64,000 bases of DNA from Ligula intestinalis (Eukaryota; Platyhelminthes; Cestoda; Diphyllobothriidea; Diphyllobothriidae). The stretch lies in contig JAYGXS010000004.1 of NCBI GenBank assembly GCA_036362985.1, forward strand, positions 35,566,939 through 35,630,938. The letters run 5' to 3'. A model generated the notes under the pieces. That model was not told the origin of the DNA. It worked only from the letters and a program-made list of their open reading frames with translations, and made no database searches. Each line of letters starts with the position of its first letter. Positions within the stretch are counted from its first letter, which is position 1. A program made the position numbers and the translations under genes. Below, piece after piece: positions 1-10,403 of this stretch.

Positions 1-100
1 CCCATTACCCTAAACAGGAAAAAGAACCCTGGTCCTAACATAGCTTTACCGCCAACCCTTACCGCTAACCCTGATCCCAAGCCGGAGGCTAACGCTTATG
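1..100. repeat. Degenerate CCCTAA-like simple repeat
   Basis: The first 100 bases contain scattered CCCTAA, ACCCTTA and TAACCCTGA words resembling decayed C-rich telomere-type repeat. The units are not in register, so this may only be a degenerate minisatellite. Confidence 0.3.
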
Positions 101-239
101 GCAACACTTAAAGGAGGTGTGAGAGGGAATAAGCGGACGGAAAGTATGGTTGCTTAAGCCTACCCAAATGACAAAAGTAGGTGTTTCCTGGAGGTAAATG
201 CTGGGTGTGGTCATATATCGAGCGTTACTTTTAGATTTA

Positions 240-410
240 ATATACAGGACATCCTTAAATTGAGAAGAAGAAGAAGACTCGATCGCTGGGACAATATGTT
301 TATTCGTCTGACGTTCCGATATCCATCGCGGATCCTTTATCAGAGACATGAGTAACAAAAACTCATAAACTGCACTATGTGCTGAAATAAATGTCACCGC
401 TTAAGGCTGC
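240..410 (-). mobile_element. PLE terminal (pLTR-like) remnant with decayed hammerhead-like motif
   Basis: Read on the minus strand, 306-347 has the order seen at the other PLE termini in this window: helix I arms GTCT and AGAC, a CTGATAA core (CTGATGA changed), a GGATCC helix II arm, GGAACGTC (GAAACGTC changed) and then AGACGAATAAA. The conserved downstream word GTCCCAGCGATCG lies at about 277-290 in reverse complement. The shared order of words supports assignment to the PLE terminal family. The two core changes suggest the ribozyme is dead. Confidence 0.5.
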
Positions 411-1781
411 GAGTAACAACGAAAAAGGAGGCAGTGTGCGTGCTTATACGTGACCACGGAGGGCATTTTCAGAACAAGTATCAGGAAGCATCGTCAAGAA
501 AAACATTAGTTCGATCAATAATTGTAATGGCCGATAGGCTATCTCGGGGACTGTGAGGTCGATGTGGAGGCAGGATTATTCAAAGGCTCACAAGTGGGTT
601 AATAGGCAAATATGGTCATCCGTGAACACTAAACTGGACAAAATCTTGGGGGATTTCTTCAAGACCGACACCTCTCGTCCTTAAAAAAATTGTCCTAAAT
701 AAATTATTAATTTTTAATCCCTTATTACAGAAGGGTTTGCCTTAGTTTACAAGGTTCCGCCTTATGCTATGGTTAACCTTTTGAGGCAGGGTAGTGTGTA
801 GATGGAAAATGTGGTCACCCAAAGATTTTCGTACACATTTGCAGCATTCGATAATTTCTAAGTACTTTTTTACTTTTTAGATGTTTATGGAATCTGAGAG
901 GTAAAATGACGAAAGTGCTAGTAAGTGGCAGTTCACAGTGAGTGCAGCAGCATCACGTTCGGTGAAACGGGGAAATCCAAAAACTCCGACAAATGCATTG
1001 TTGCGTACTTTTACCATTGAATCGGCTAAATCACATTTTATATGTACTTGACCGGTCAGAAAAGAAAGCTTTTATCTCTATTTGAAGGTAGAGGGTGCAT
1101 CACCTACCTGTGTTTCTTTTTTTAGTCTGTAATGACTCACTCACGCACAAACGGTCATTGCTGCCGATGTCGGCCTCTGGGACAGACAATCGTATGCGTG
1201 TGTGCCTACCCGGTCCGGCCAGTCATTTCCTTGTGACTGACTCACACAAATGCCACCCTTTGGCCACTTTTGATGACTCCGCGCTCTCAACACACCGGAT
1301 GCCGCCAGGCTAGGGTGCTGACTTCACTCGCCCGAAAGTTAACTTTCTCCAATCTAATCCCCACTGCTTTTACAAACAATAAACTCTTCCTTCCACTCTG
1401 GCCTGAGCTAAATCAGCATCAAACCTCCTTCGCCTTCAATTAATATTTTTCTGTTTCCATTTTATGTGGCCCTGTCGTGTAGCGAGACGGAGATGATCAA
1501 CCACCTTCCGCCCATTAAGCCTGGGCCACGGTTTTTTCCCAATCCAGCAAAACAGTCCCGCTATGAGTACCAGCACCAGGGTCTTCTTCCCAATACCTGA
1601 TCCTACCTCTGCTGCCAATGGTTTCGCTCAACTCAACCATCACTGGCACGGCATACCGAATTGGTGTTCAAAAAAAAAGATATTTCTCTATGGCTTGGTA
1701 GACAGTGCATCATCTTCTTTCGCTTCATACCCTGACAGCACTATACACACCTCCAGCGCCAGCATTATCGTTGGCTTCTCT

Positions 1782-1785
<4 letters not shown>
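411..1785. other. No supported feature
   Basis: Only short reading frames without domain similarity or convincing splice sites. A pyrimidine-rich phrase near 1380-1405 (AAACTCTTCC followed by CACTCTGGCC) recurs near 10170-10195 and may mark an old dispersed repeat. Confidence 0.5.
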
Positions 1786-1831
<46 letters not shown>

Positions 1832-1859
1832 NNNNNNNNNNACACACGCATATACAGCA
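1786..1859. repeat. (CA)n microsatellite interrupted by a 10-base assembly gap
   Basis: Uninterrupted CA dinucleotides run from about 1786 to 1831, followed by ten N (1832-1841) and a short ACACACGCA continuation. The true array length is unknown because the gap lies inside it. All frames through it are artefacts of the repeat. Confidence 0.97.
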
Positions 1860-3860
1860 AAGGATAAGGAGTCCTGAAGACGCTGTGGTTCGCATGCACA
1901 ATCCTCCGCCATACACACCGTCACGGGGATCCACTTTTGGCACAGCTCACCAAACTTTGTGCATAGATACACCCTCGTTTAGGTGGCAGTACTCAAAGTA
2001 AGCCGTGAGTCACCTGAAGTACTGATAAGGTTTCAGCGTCGTCCCTATGTGTGTAGCGTCAATCTTGCGCGTTCGACAGAAGTGTGTCTCTAAGGTCACA
2101 GAACCCAGGTATTGAAGAGGGTGTGTTCATAAGTGGGACTGTCAGGGCTGACGCTGACATATTCATACAGAAGAAGAGAAATTGGCCTGAAACAGAGCGA
2201 GAAATCTTCGTTAAACTTGGACTTTTGACAAGTGTTCAATCACTCATGACACAGTTGAAATTGTATTCAAACGACAGTTGATAAAATGACGCTCTCAGGA
2301 ACATCTTAATCCCAAAGTACTCTAAACATTAGCAATTTACGATGCCTACAACTTACTCATCGTTTTAACTCCAAAATTTAATTTTATCTGAGAAGAATGT
2401 GTTACCTTCAGAAGAGTCAGTGTTTCATTTTCTTGACTCGTCTGACTGCATCCAAGGGTACCACGTACGCCAAACACCAAAGATAAGAAGTATCGGTGTT
2501 ATATGCTACTTTTTAACAAATAATCAAGGATAGGCGAAGAAAAACTTCAGCAAAGGATGCACACAGTCAAAAACAAAGGGAGTCGGCCAAGTAGCCTTGC
2601 TCTAGCCAAGGGAACAACGCACGTTCAACACCGCCACGCAAAGCGAACCCAGTTTTTGGGAGGCGTGTGTGTTTCAGTGAGAGAGGAAGCGACGATCGCT
2701 TTTATGTGACATCAGGAGGCAGTTCATTTGTCTGTTTCTTTCCAAACACGCAATTTTTAGATTTCGAAAAGTGTCCCCCTGGCATTTTAAGCTGATCCCT
2801 GGATACGGTGATTTTCGAGGTTATTGTTTGGCCGCCAACTTATCGGTGGACTCTGGAGTCTGTTGGGTCACATCTGGATGATTTTGCCTTGAATTCTACT
2901 GCCCTCTCCTGTTGTTCTGGATGACCCCTTCTTAACTCACCGCTATATTATTTTTTCCATGACAATAAGCGTCCCGAACCCTCAACAATAGGATCCCATC
3001 TAACTGTACCATGCTACCTTTTAAGGCAGTTTTTTCTCCTACATTTTTTTGGAAATCGGTGGCTCGCTGAACTCATCTACCGGTGTAGGAGCTTTTTTAC
3101 TGCCCAGCTTATTATTCTATGAGAGTTAATTGTTAATCTGAAATCTTTTTTATTTTTTCGTATTTTTACGATAGCACTACGTTTGTAATGAAAGGGCCCC
3201 TTGGGCCTTAAATATACAATTTATATATTTATTTGGCATTCAATTGGTATGAAACAGTGCGCGGAAAGAGGGGGGTTTCGTGTACAGAGGCCCATAAGTG
3301 TCTCAGCAACAGTAAGAGTTGCTCCGTTCGAAAGGCGCTTGGAGAAGTTGCGGATATCTTGCACTTGGAGGGAAAACTGGGTTGAATGTGCAGGTCAACC
3401 AGACACGACAGCTGCTAGCTCTAGTTCGTTTTCCTGTGGAGACACGGTTGGAGGAGGTGATGTACTCAAGGGCCCCATGGCTGGAAGCTTATTTTGAACA
3501 TGCGTGTGCATTCGAGTGGAAAGAGCCAAGGTAAGAGCGGTCAGGATTATTGGAGGAAGGGATTCACGAGTATGCGGCTCAGAGGAAGGGGGCAGCTTTC
3601 AGAGGAGGGGAACAATCGTATGTCGGTCGGACAGAAATTTCACTAGATATGGACAGGGAAAATTTCAAACTTGTTCAGCCAAAGGTAACAGTCAGTGTCC
3701 TCTTGGTACACCATGTATGACTAAGGGGATGCCTGCAGATAAATTGACATGCATACATTGGCACTCCTCACTATTTTATTTGCGCAATAAAACTGCACAA
3801 TAGATTTGAACCTAAAAAGCAAATAAAAACTAATTTTTAGCCATTTTCTTCCCGAGAAAG
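1860..3860. other. No supported feature
   Basis: Non-repetitive sequence with short frames only. No motif, RNA gene or mobile-element similarity could be recognised by eye. Confidence 0.5.
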
Positions 3861-4520
3861 TATACCATTATCACTAGCGTATTTCCCACTCCATCGGGGA
3901 CATCACCGTCATTCATATAGCCATGGCTCTCACCATAATCAGCGTCACTGTCATATTTATCAGTATCAACCCAAATATAGGTCAAAAAGACGGCTCTTTA
4001 CTCTTCAGAATAATGTCTTTATAAGTGTGAACTTAAAAACTCTTAATAAAGTCCATCGTCGGAGATAAAAGTGGCACCAACGCAAAAGAGAGTGATAAAA
4101 GCCAACCAAACATCAGTAACGCCAGTCGAAGGTGACTGCGTAGGGCTCTGCATGCTGGTGCCAGAGCAACTAGTCGATCGACTGAATGCAAACATTTACT
4201 TGAGCCTAAATATCCCAAACAAGTTAGTTATCATCATCACACTAGAGCCGCTTTCTTAATCGTCGTCATCATACTCACTCCACAGTTATGACCATCACTA
4301 GGGGCATAAGTATGAGCTTCTTCCACGTCATTACCGCCCACAGCACCACGACCGTCATCATTATCATCAGTATCATTAAAGCGACTAAAGTCATATTTAT
4401 TACCATCACCCTTGCGATATCTCCACCAGAAATGTTATCCTCCTGACCACCAGCAACATTGTCGTCAAAACTAGGACGAAGTTCGTCATTATTACTTTTA
4501 TTATCGTAATGCTGCTAATG
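3861..4520. repeat. Degenerate ATC/CATCA simple-sequence tract
   Basis: The tract is rich in CATCATCATCAC, CATCATTATCATCAG and similar words spread over about 650 bases with many substitutions. It looks like an old trinucleotide-type simple repeat. A PLE terminal remnant (about 4035-4190) sits inside it. Confidence 0.55.
4035..4190 (-). mobile_element. PLE terminal remnant
   Basis: Shares the words CATCGTCGGAGATAAAAG, GCCAGTCGAAGGTGACTGCG and GGGCTCTGCATGC with the copies at 18165-18312 and 62790-63020, in the same order. Read on the minus strand, the start contains CCGACGATGGACT, a decayed hammerhead-like core. It has no coding capacity. Confidence 0.45.
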
Positions 4521-4709
4521 TTGACGGGGAAGGATGAGGAGAGAAGATTTGCGTTGCATCTGCCGCATTCCCTCCTCTTTCTCCACTTGGGTGCGGTTTC
4601 ATGGTCACGTCAAGAAAACTGGTTGTATGAGAAAGCACTGGTGTTCGGTGCGGCCGGAGCCGCCCATGAGCACGCCCCCACAACTGGTTCGCATCCCACG
4701 GGGTGGAAG

Positions 4710-5290
4710 TACCTTAATGAGCACACTAAGAGGGGCCAACTGCCATCTGACCTTCCGTCCGCTAGTCAGCCACTCCACACTGAGGCAAACTGGGCTGACT
4801 GCATGGTCGGAGTTATCCCATCATTTTCCAAACCACAGCTTTTAGTGCACCGTGATAACTTCAAACGTGGCAGATTGTTTATAGTGAAGAAAGTACGCTG
4901 AGCCATTGACCTCGCTCTTTATTCCCATTACCAGGCCCCAGCCACCGCCCGAACCGGTCAATGAACTGGTGTGGGGAATGGACGTAGCTGCTGGTATATC
5001 TAATGACTTCCCTTGTGTGAACTTACTAAACAACCTAGCCCCCACAACAGAGGCACCGGGATTTCACGCAAAAGGGGTGAAATGCTGACACCTCACGTGG
5101 GTGAAAGTGTCAATGGTCACGTTACTAAGGCATCATTGCAGTTGGTAACTCCGCATAGACACCGGGCTGATTTCGAGGTCTGAGTTCACTTATCAGTTCT
5201 AAACCTTTCAAGCCACGACGCTTGGCACCTGGTCATAGCCCCAGGCTCGAATCACACTGGCAGCAGAGGAGCCATGTGGAGGCTTGAAAT
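4710..5290. repeat. Dispersed repeat shared with 58020-58275
   Basis: The words GCCACTCCAC, TGGCTGACTGC, GCACCGTGATA, TCGACCTC/TTGACCTC, ATTCCCATT, GGCCCCAGCCACC and GAACCGGTCA/GAACCGTTCA occur in the same order here and at 58020-58275, inside intron 3 of the Rubicon-like gene. No coding domain was recognised. It is possibly the non-coding part of an uncharacterised element. Confidence 0.55.
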
Positions 5291-6730
5291 GATAGATGGT
5301 GGAAATTGCGCATCAATTAGCCTTTTTTCAACAGCGACCAGCCACGTTTTCGTCTCCGAACTCACCAAGATTATCTTGCTGAAATGTTCAATCTATTGGG
5401 TTATCTTGCCCTAGTACATCTACCACTTGTTAGTTTGATACTTTCTATCCGTAACGAGTAAAGCAGGTTCGCCGGAAGGTCAACGAAGTCTGTATCGCTG
5501 ACAACTCTAGCCCCCAGCTGGACTATTTATGGCTGCAACAACCGGAGTGGCTGGGAGTTATTGATTGATACCTATGCATCAGTTTTAGTGCTGCAAATGC
5601 GGTCTCTCCCTTCAGACTTTCAGCTCTTACACTTCCTGCACCTCACCCTCCGGTTTCTCTTTACCCGGGTCACAATTGCTTCGAACATGTTTTTGCCGTT
5701 TTTAGTGCCAAATTAATTTAGCTTTCACAAATCTGGCCGACGGTCGGCATTTCCATTCTACACGACCAGACCACCAGTTTTACCGCCCTCAATGTGGCTG
5801 CTTCTGTGGTGGACTTTCAACTTGCCGCTTCAGAACGCGACCGGGAAAATCCAGCTTCCTGACCTCACTCGTCAAAACTTTCGCGCCTCTAGTCCACTTT
5901 ATGACGTTGGTTATCAAATCTCTATCAGAGACCCAGTTTTTTTCTCAGTTCCGTGCTCTTCCGTTGGCAAGTCTGGCTGTCCTTCTGATCGGGTTCAAGC
6001 ATTTGCTTTAAATGAGCAGCATCCTTTGGTCTGAAAGTTCTTGAGCCTTGCCCCTTCACGTGGTTCTCGAGGCCATCTCTGTTGGCTGATACTTCTTTGG
6101 TGAACACGGAGTGGTGCGAAACATTATTATCCCTAGCCACCGTCACATTCCGCATCGCCAGGACAATGTCCTTGTTTTTTATGTTAACCAAGATCGACCT
6201 TTACCAGACGCTTCCTTATGTCCTAATAGCTGCGATGAACATTTCAAAGATAGCCGTTTCTGTTCCCTTTGGCCTCTTTGAGGTCCTCTGCATGTGTTTT
6301 GTACTCAACAACGTAACCACACATTCCCAAGTTTGGTAAACAGAGTGGTTTAGGGCTAACCGTTCGTCAAAACCTATACTGACGACCTCTAAGTGGCCAG
6401 TTCACCGCCCTCAACAATTCCGTCCAAACGGTGTTTCACCCTTCTTGATTTTCTCGAACACTTAATCGGTAAATCCGAGGTTTACTTTCTCCGTCCGAAG
6501 AGCGCGACACTCCATTTATTCTCGCGCTCATCTCTAAGGGCCAAATGCTGTTGTTTCTTGGCATACGAAACTTCTTATGTCGGCTGCTGTTAACTGTGCC
6601 GACAGCTGTCTGTCGACCATTAAAATCTTGTCGGGTTCCAGAGTTTCGTTCGTTCTCTTCCCGAAAATAGCCTCGCTGTTTCGGTAGCCTCCATTTCCCC
6701 ACAGTGTTCCCGACGTACCTGTTGGATCAC
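5291..6730. other. No supported feature
   Basis: Short frames on both strands without recognisable domains. Composition is unremarkable. Confidence 0.45.
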
Positions 6731-6734
6731 ACGA

Positions 6735-7560
6735 TATTTGGGGTTATGTATAGTTGCTTTTCGACGGCTAGTAAGCCAGAAAGTGTCATTCCCGTTTTCC
6801 TGGTTTTTGTCGGTAATGTTCTCCTGCCTGTTATACTAGTCACTGTGTGGTTGCTTACGGGCCTTGAGAGTTTGCCGCTAGGCAGAAGGGAACGAATGGA
6901 TCCCGTAACCTATTGGTGAACTCTACGCCTCAATGTAAATATCTCCCAATCTAAATCGGCAAGACTATGAGCCCGTAGCTCAAGGGTTAGAGTGTTGGGT
7001 TTGTACGCAACAGGTGACGTGTTTGCGCTTCGGGTGGCGCAAAACCTGAGATTGGGTATGATTGGGTGATGACAGCCAATGAACCAAAAAATGGCCCCTT
7101 AACCTTTACTCTTTGTCTCCAGAGGAAGACTAGGTTAAGTTCACAGTCTTCACGGATAAGGTTTAGCTACCTGAAAACGGCTGACAAACCAGAAGTGGTT
7201 ATTCTGGTCTTCCTCGCCCCGTAACTTATCGGTGAGCGCTGTCCCAACGTGTATATCTCCCAGCAAGACTACTAGCCAGTGGCTAAATAGTTAGTCCGTT
7301 AGACCTCTAAGCAACAGGTCGCAGATTTGAGCCTCAGGTAGGGCAAAATCTGGGATTGGGTATACCCGAGTGAAGACAGCTTATAAGTCAGAAACGGTCA
7401 TTCCAATCTCCTTCATATTTGTCGTCAATATTATCTGCCTATACTACTAGCTGCTACAGCTTCTGTCAGGGCGCGAGAAATAAAGCACATAGCAAAGACA
7501 GAGCGGGACAAATGAATTCCATTAGCGGTCAGTGAACGTTCATCAACTAATGTCAGTATC
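6735..7560 (+). mobile_element. Cluster of tRNA-derived SINE copies (family A)
   Basis: At least three diverged copies lie in a row. tRNA-like heads are at about 6969 (GAGCCCGTAGCTCAAGGGTT, an A-box type sequence) and about 7276. The 3' block GGCTAATAAGCCAGAAA...CATTCC is recognisable at 6768-6808, 7180-7212 and 7388-7412. A following block, CGTAAC-TAT-GGTGA-C...ATATCTCCCA, appears at 6903-6950 and 7218-7262. Heads are about 307 bases apart. Further copies are at 28310-28455, 37481-37625 and 41490-41760. The tRNA-like head implies RNA polymerase III transcription, and mobilisation would need a LINE in trans. Confidence 0.6.
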
Positions 7561-8589
7561 TCTCGACGTAAACTGGCCATTCTAGTTGACAATGTTCTCC
7601 TGTCACCAGTTGAAACAGCTCTACCACCTCTCATGGTCCTTTTATGTCATTATGTGCTGGCTACAGAATCTTTTTCACCCTGCATATTCCCTTTTACACT
7701 AGCATTCGGGCTACAGACTAACTCTTCGTCTGTAGTTTCGTATGATTTGGTAAATACAAGGGCTTAAGGACTTCGACATGGATGTATCTCGGCTACCAAA
7801 TGAGCAAGATCTGAGGCCACCACAAGTCTCTTTTTAGTATAATTTCAAATCCGTGGAAAATTTAGCCAATTTCTTCCAATTGGGCATTACAAATTTGTAT
7901 TTTTGTCGCTGGGTCTCGAAGAAAGTAGGACTTTAGGAGGTGGGTAGTTTGGCGAGTCTTCCACAGCCATGGTTTTTTCTATTGATTCCTCGACTACACG
8001 TTGAAAAAAGAGATTTTGCACTTATTCCTTAATGACTTCCAATAGTTGTTGCCTATCATATTTTGCGTCACGCTTTCTGTTCAATAACCTACCAATCTAC
8101 ATCAGGTTGTTAAATAGTCTTTTTGCTTTCAAGCAATGACTACGCATTATCCTTAACACTGATTCCAGGAAACTTTTATTTTGCTTATCTTTGCCGAGCA
8201 AAGATGATGCATCGTGTCAACCCCGAACCACGATTTTTTTATAACCCACCTATCAGACAAATAATTGAAGTCATATACAAACGCACGGTTCAGTTTGTTT
8301 CCCCTTTTGCTTGCTGTTAACCATCAACAGAATTCCAGTCTGGCAAGTGAGGTGTCGAGGCCTCACGTCCATTTTCGCCTTTCCCGGAGTTCTCATGCGA
8401 TCCAGCATCCACACGGACACTAAAGTGGTCCTTTCGTACTCGCTTGCTGGATGGCCTCAGAATCATCTTAGCCTGACAGGAACCAGATGTGATCGCTGGA
8501 CCTAGAAGTTTTTTTGCCGAACGTTCCGGTTTTTGTCTTGAACGCCTCATCAGAGATTATTGCAGAATCGGATGATAAATGCACTGGTT
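7561..8589. other. No supported feature
   Basis: No reading frame with recognisable content on either strand, apart from the end of the SINE cluster at the left edge. Confidence 0.45.
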
Positions 8590-9600
8590 ATGCAGTACGT
8601 ATGGGCCAAAGCAGCCACGCAACCGCATGCGTACTACAATAAGCAGCTCCCGTGATCATCTTGTGGGGTCTTGATCGATGCGATGTTGGATTGGTAGTCC
8701 GATGCTGGGTCACTAATGGCCAAAATTTTAGCATCCATGTTGGATGTTGACTCGCTAATTACGCAACAATTAGGCTCACTGCATTCGAAATTGTTGCTGG
8801 GTCGCTCCCTCCCCGTGTGACTTATTCCCCTGCTCAAACGAAAGCTCAGTATAACGTATGGGAACGTTAGTCATTGCGCTTGTTTATTAACAACAGGCCT
8901 GAGAACCATGACTCCAGCAGCTACCGGCATATGCAGTTGTCACATCTTGCAACGATTTTAGCCCCGTTACATTTGAAAATATGGGCGGGTCCCATTAAGT
9001 GAGCTGCAATCTGGGAGCTAACATCTTTCTTCCTCACCACTGCTACGTGCTCAGCCATTCGCGTCCGCGGGAATCTCCCAGTTTCTCCGACGTAGTTAAT
9101 GCACCAGATCCGTAAAATCACTCCAGCCATTGTTTGTCATGTAGTGGGTCTTTCAGAATCATGCCCGGCGCCCAATGGTTGCTTCCGACCGGTGTTTAAC
9201 TGAAACTCCAGCTGCAGTAAGGAGACGGCTGAGTTTTTCCGACACATTCTTCACGTACGGAGGAGCATGCCACATATGCAGTGGTTGAAAAAGTCGCGCC
9301 GGTAACCATGTGGTATCATTTCATATCGAAGATCTTGTAATTCAGCAATGCGCTTCAACGCGCCGGTATAGCACTCTTATGCAAATACATTTGCAATTGA
9401 TTGGGTGGTTGCAATTGGAGTTCAGGACTTAAATATTGTTTCTCGGTTTCTTGACCATTTAAGTTTTTAGGCCACCACCGTGTATGCGGCAAATGAGGAC
9501 ATCCAGAAAGGCTAGCTGGCTTTTTTCTTCCTTTTCCATCGCAAAAATGAATATCCGGTAAAATGGTGTTTAGACATTCCTTTAATATTAGCACCTAAGC
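8590..9600 (-). mobile_element. Degenerate Penelope-like element with GIY-YIG domain
   Basis: On the minus strand, 8921-9130 encodes a GIY-YIG block (IWCINYVGETGRFPRTRMAEH) followed by the usual AHIFK segment. Further 5' (9130-9350) are decayed versions of the linker seen at 14500-14640 (VKNV-E-SRLLT, then IRRRIM). At 9355-9594 there are traces of the segment that follows the reverse transcriptase (NTILPDIHF). Several frameshifts and stops separate these blocks. The 3' end near 8605-8640 carries the conserved palindromic word CGCATGCG found at other PLE 3' ends here. Such elements are retrotransposons using a GIY-YIG nuclease for target cleavage. This copy is 5' truncated and dead. Confidence 0.75.
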
Positions 9601-9671
9601 CCGCTAAAGTACGACGAAGGTGTCATTCACATCGCGAGCACGGCAGTTTCGTCTATGGTGTCGGAAAACCA

Positions 9672-10403
9672 GTGACTTTGGTCGTTAGAAAACCGCCTCG
9701 CCTAAGAGTCCGGAAATTGGTGAATAATGGGCCTGCCCTTCACCTGCTCGTAGACTGTTTCATTAAAGGTAAACTACGTCTTGATGAAGGTGGGTTACCC
9801 GGGAAAGGAGGGTTACCCATTAGCCAAGCTGCAGGCTACCTGGTGCGTCCACGGGTGGCGGATAGTGGCGCGGCCTTCAGTGAAGGTGAGCTGCGAAATA
9901 AGCAGGCTCCCGGGTCTGGAGAATAAGCAGTCGCGGACGCAGCAGCGACAGTGTTACCAGGGCGCGGTGGGCTGAGGTCTGGCGCACAGACTGCCTTATA
10001 AAATGCCGCAAGGCCCAAAATCTCCAGGCCGACCTACCTAATGAAAGATCTCCCTTTCTCTGTCCTCTGGCCCGTTTACTCTAAGACCTCACTTGGGCCC
10101 GGTCAACTTACTGATCGGACGTATCTCGCCCAAGTCAATCTATTCTCCTCTTCCGTTGTGTACACACTAAACTCTTCCATCTACTCTGGCCTTTAAAGAC
10201 TTCTCTCCTCAGCACTAAGTAACCATGGTCTGAAGATCGCAGTTGCACGGTAAGACCTCCTTAACCCCCTGCGATACACCGACTGCCTTATAAAATGCCG
10301 CAAGGCCCAATGACGATACTGTGACATGGTGAGCGTGAACCGCCATTAAATAGGTTTGCTTGCCACCAACACCACTGCCTTGTGGTTAGGTTCTTGAGCC
10401 AAA
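9672..10403 (+). repeat. Region upstream of the RTE LINE with a 30-bp direct repeat
   Basis: A 30-base segment beginning GACTGCCTTATAAAATGCCG occurs at about 9989-10018 and again at 10281-10310, giving a direct repeat about 291 bases apart just 5' of the LINE reading frame. A smaller internal repeat (GGTTACCC) lies near 9787-9818. The duplicated unit contains TATAAAA, so it could be a doubled promoter segment of the element's 5' UTR. The true 5' boundary of the LINE cannot be fixed from one copy. Confidence 0.45.

Noticed and set aside
89..397. 102-codon minus-strand frame at the left end, and the similar frame at 54701-54901
   Set aside because: They are translations of non-coding PLE termini, as shown by the shared hammerhead-like words.
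1563..2001. Histidine- and threonine-rich or cysteine/valine-rich frames across the CA repeat
   Set aside because: They are the six-frame translation of a (CA)n microsatellite and a gap, not genes.
3201..3803. Cluster of overlapping frames at 3.2-3.8 kb
   Set aside because: Three overlapping plus-strand frames of similar length and no conserved motif in any; GC-richer DNA alone explains the openness.
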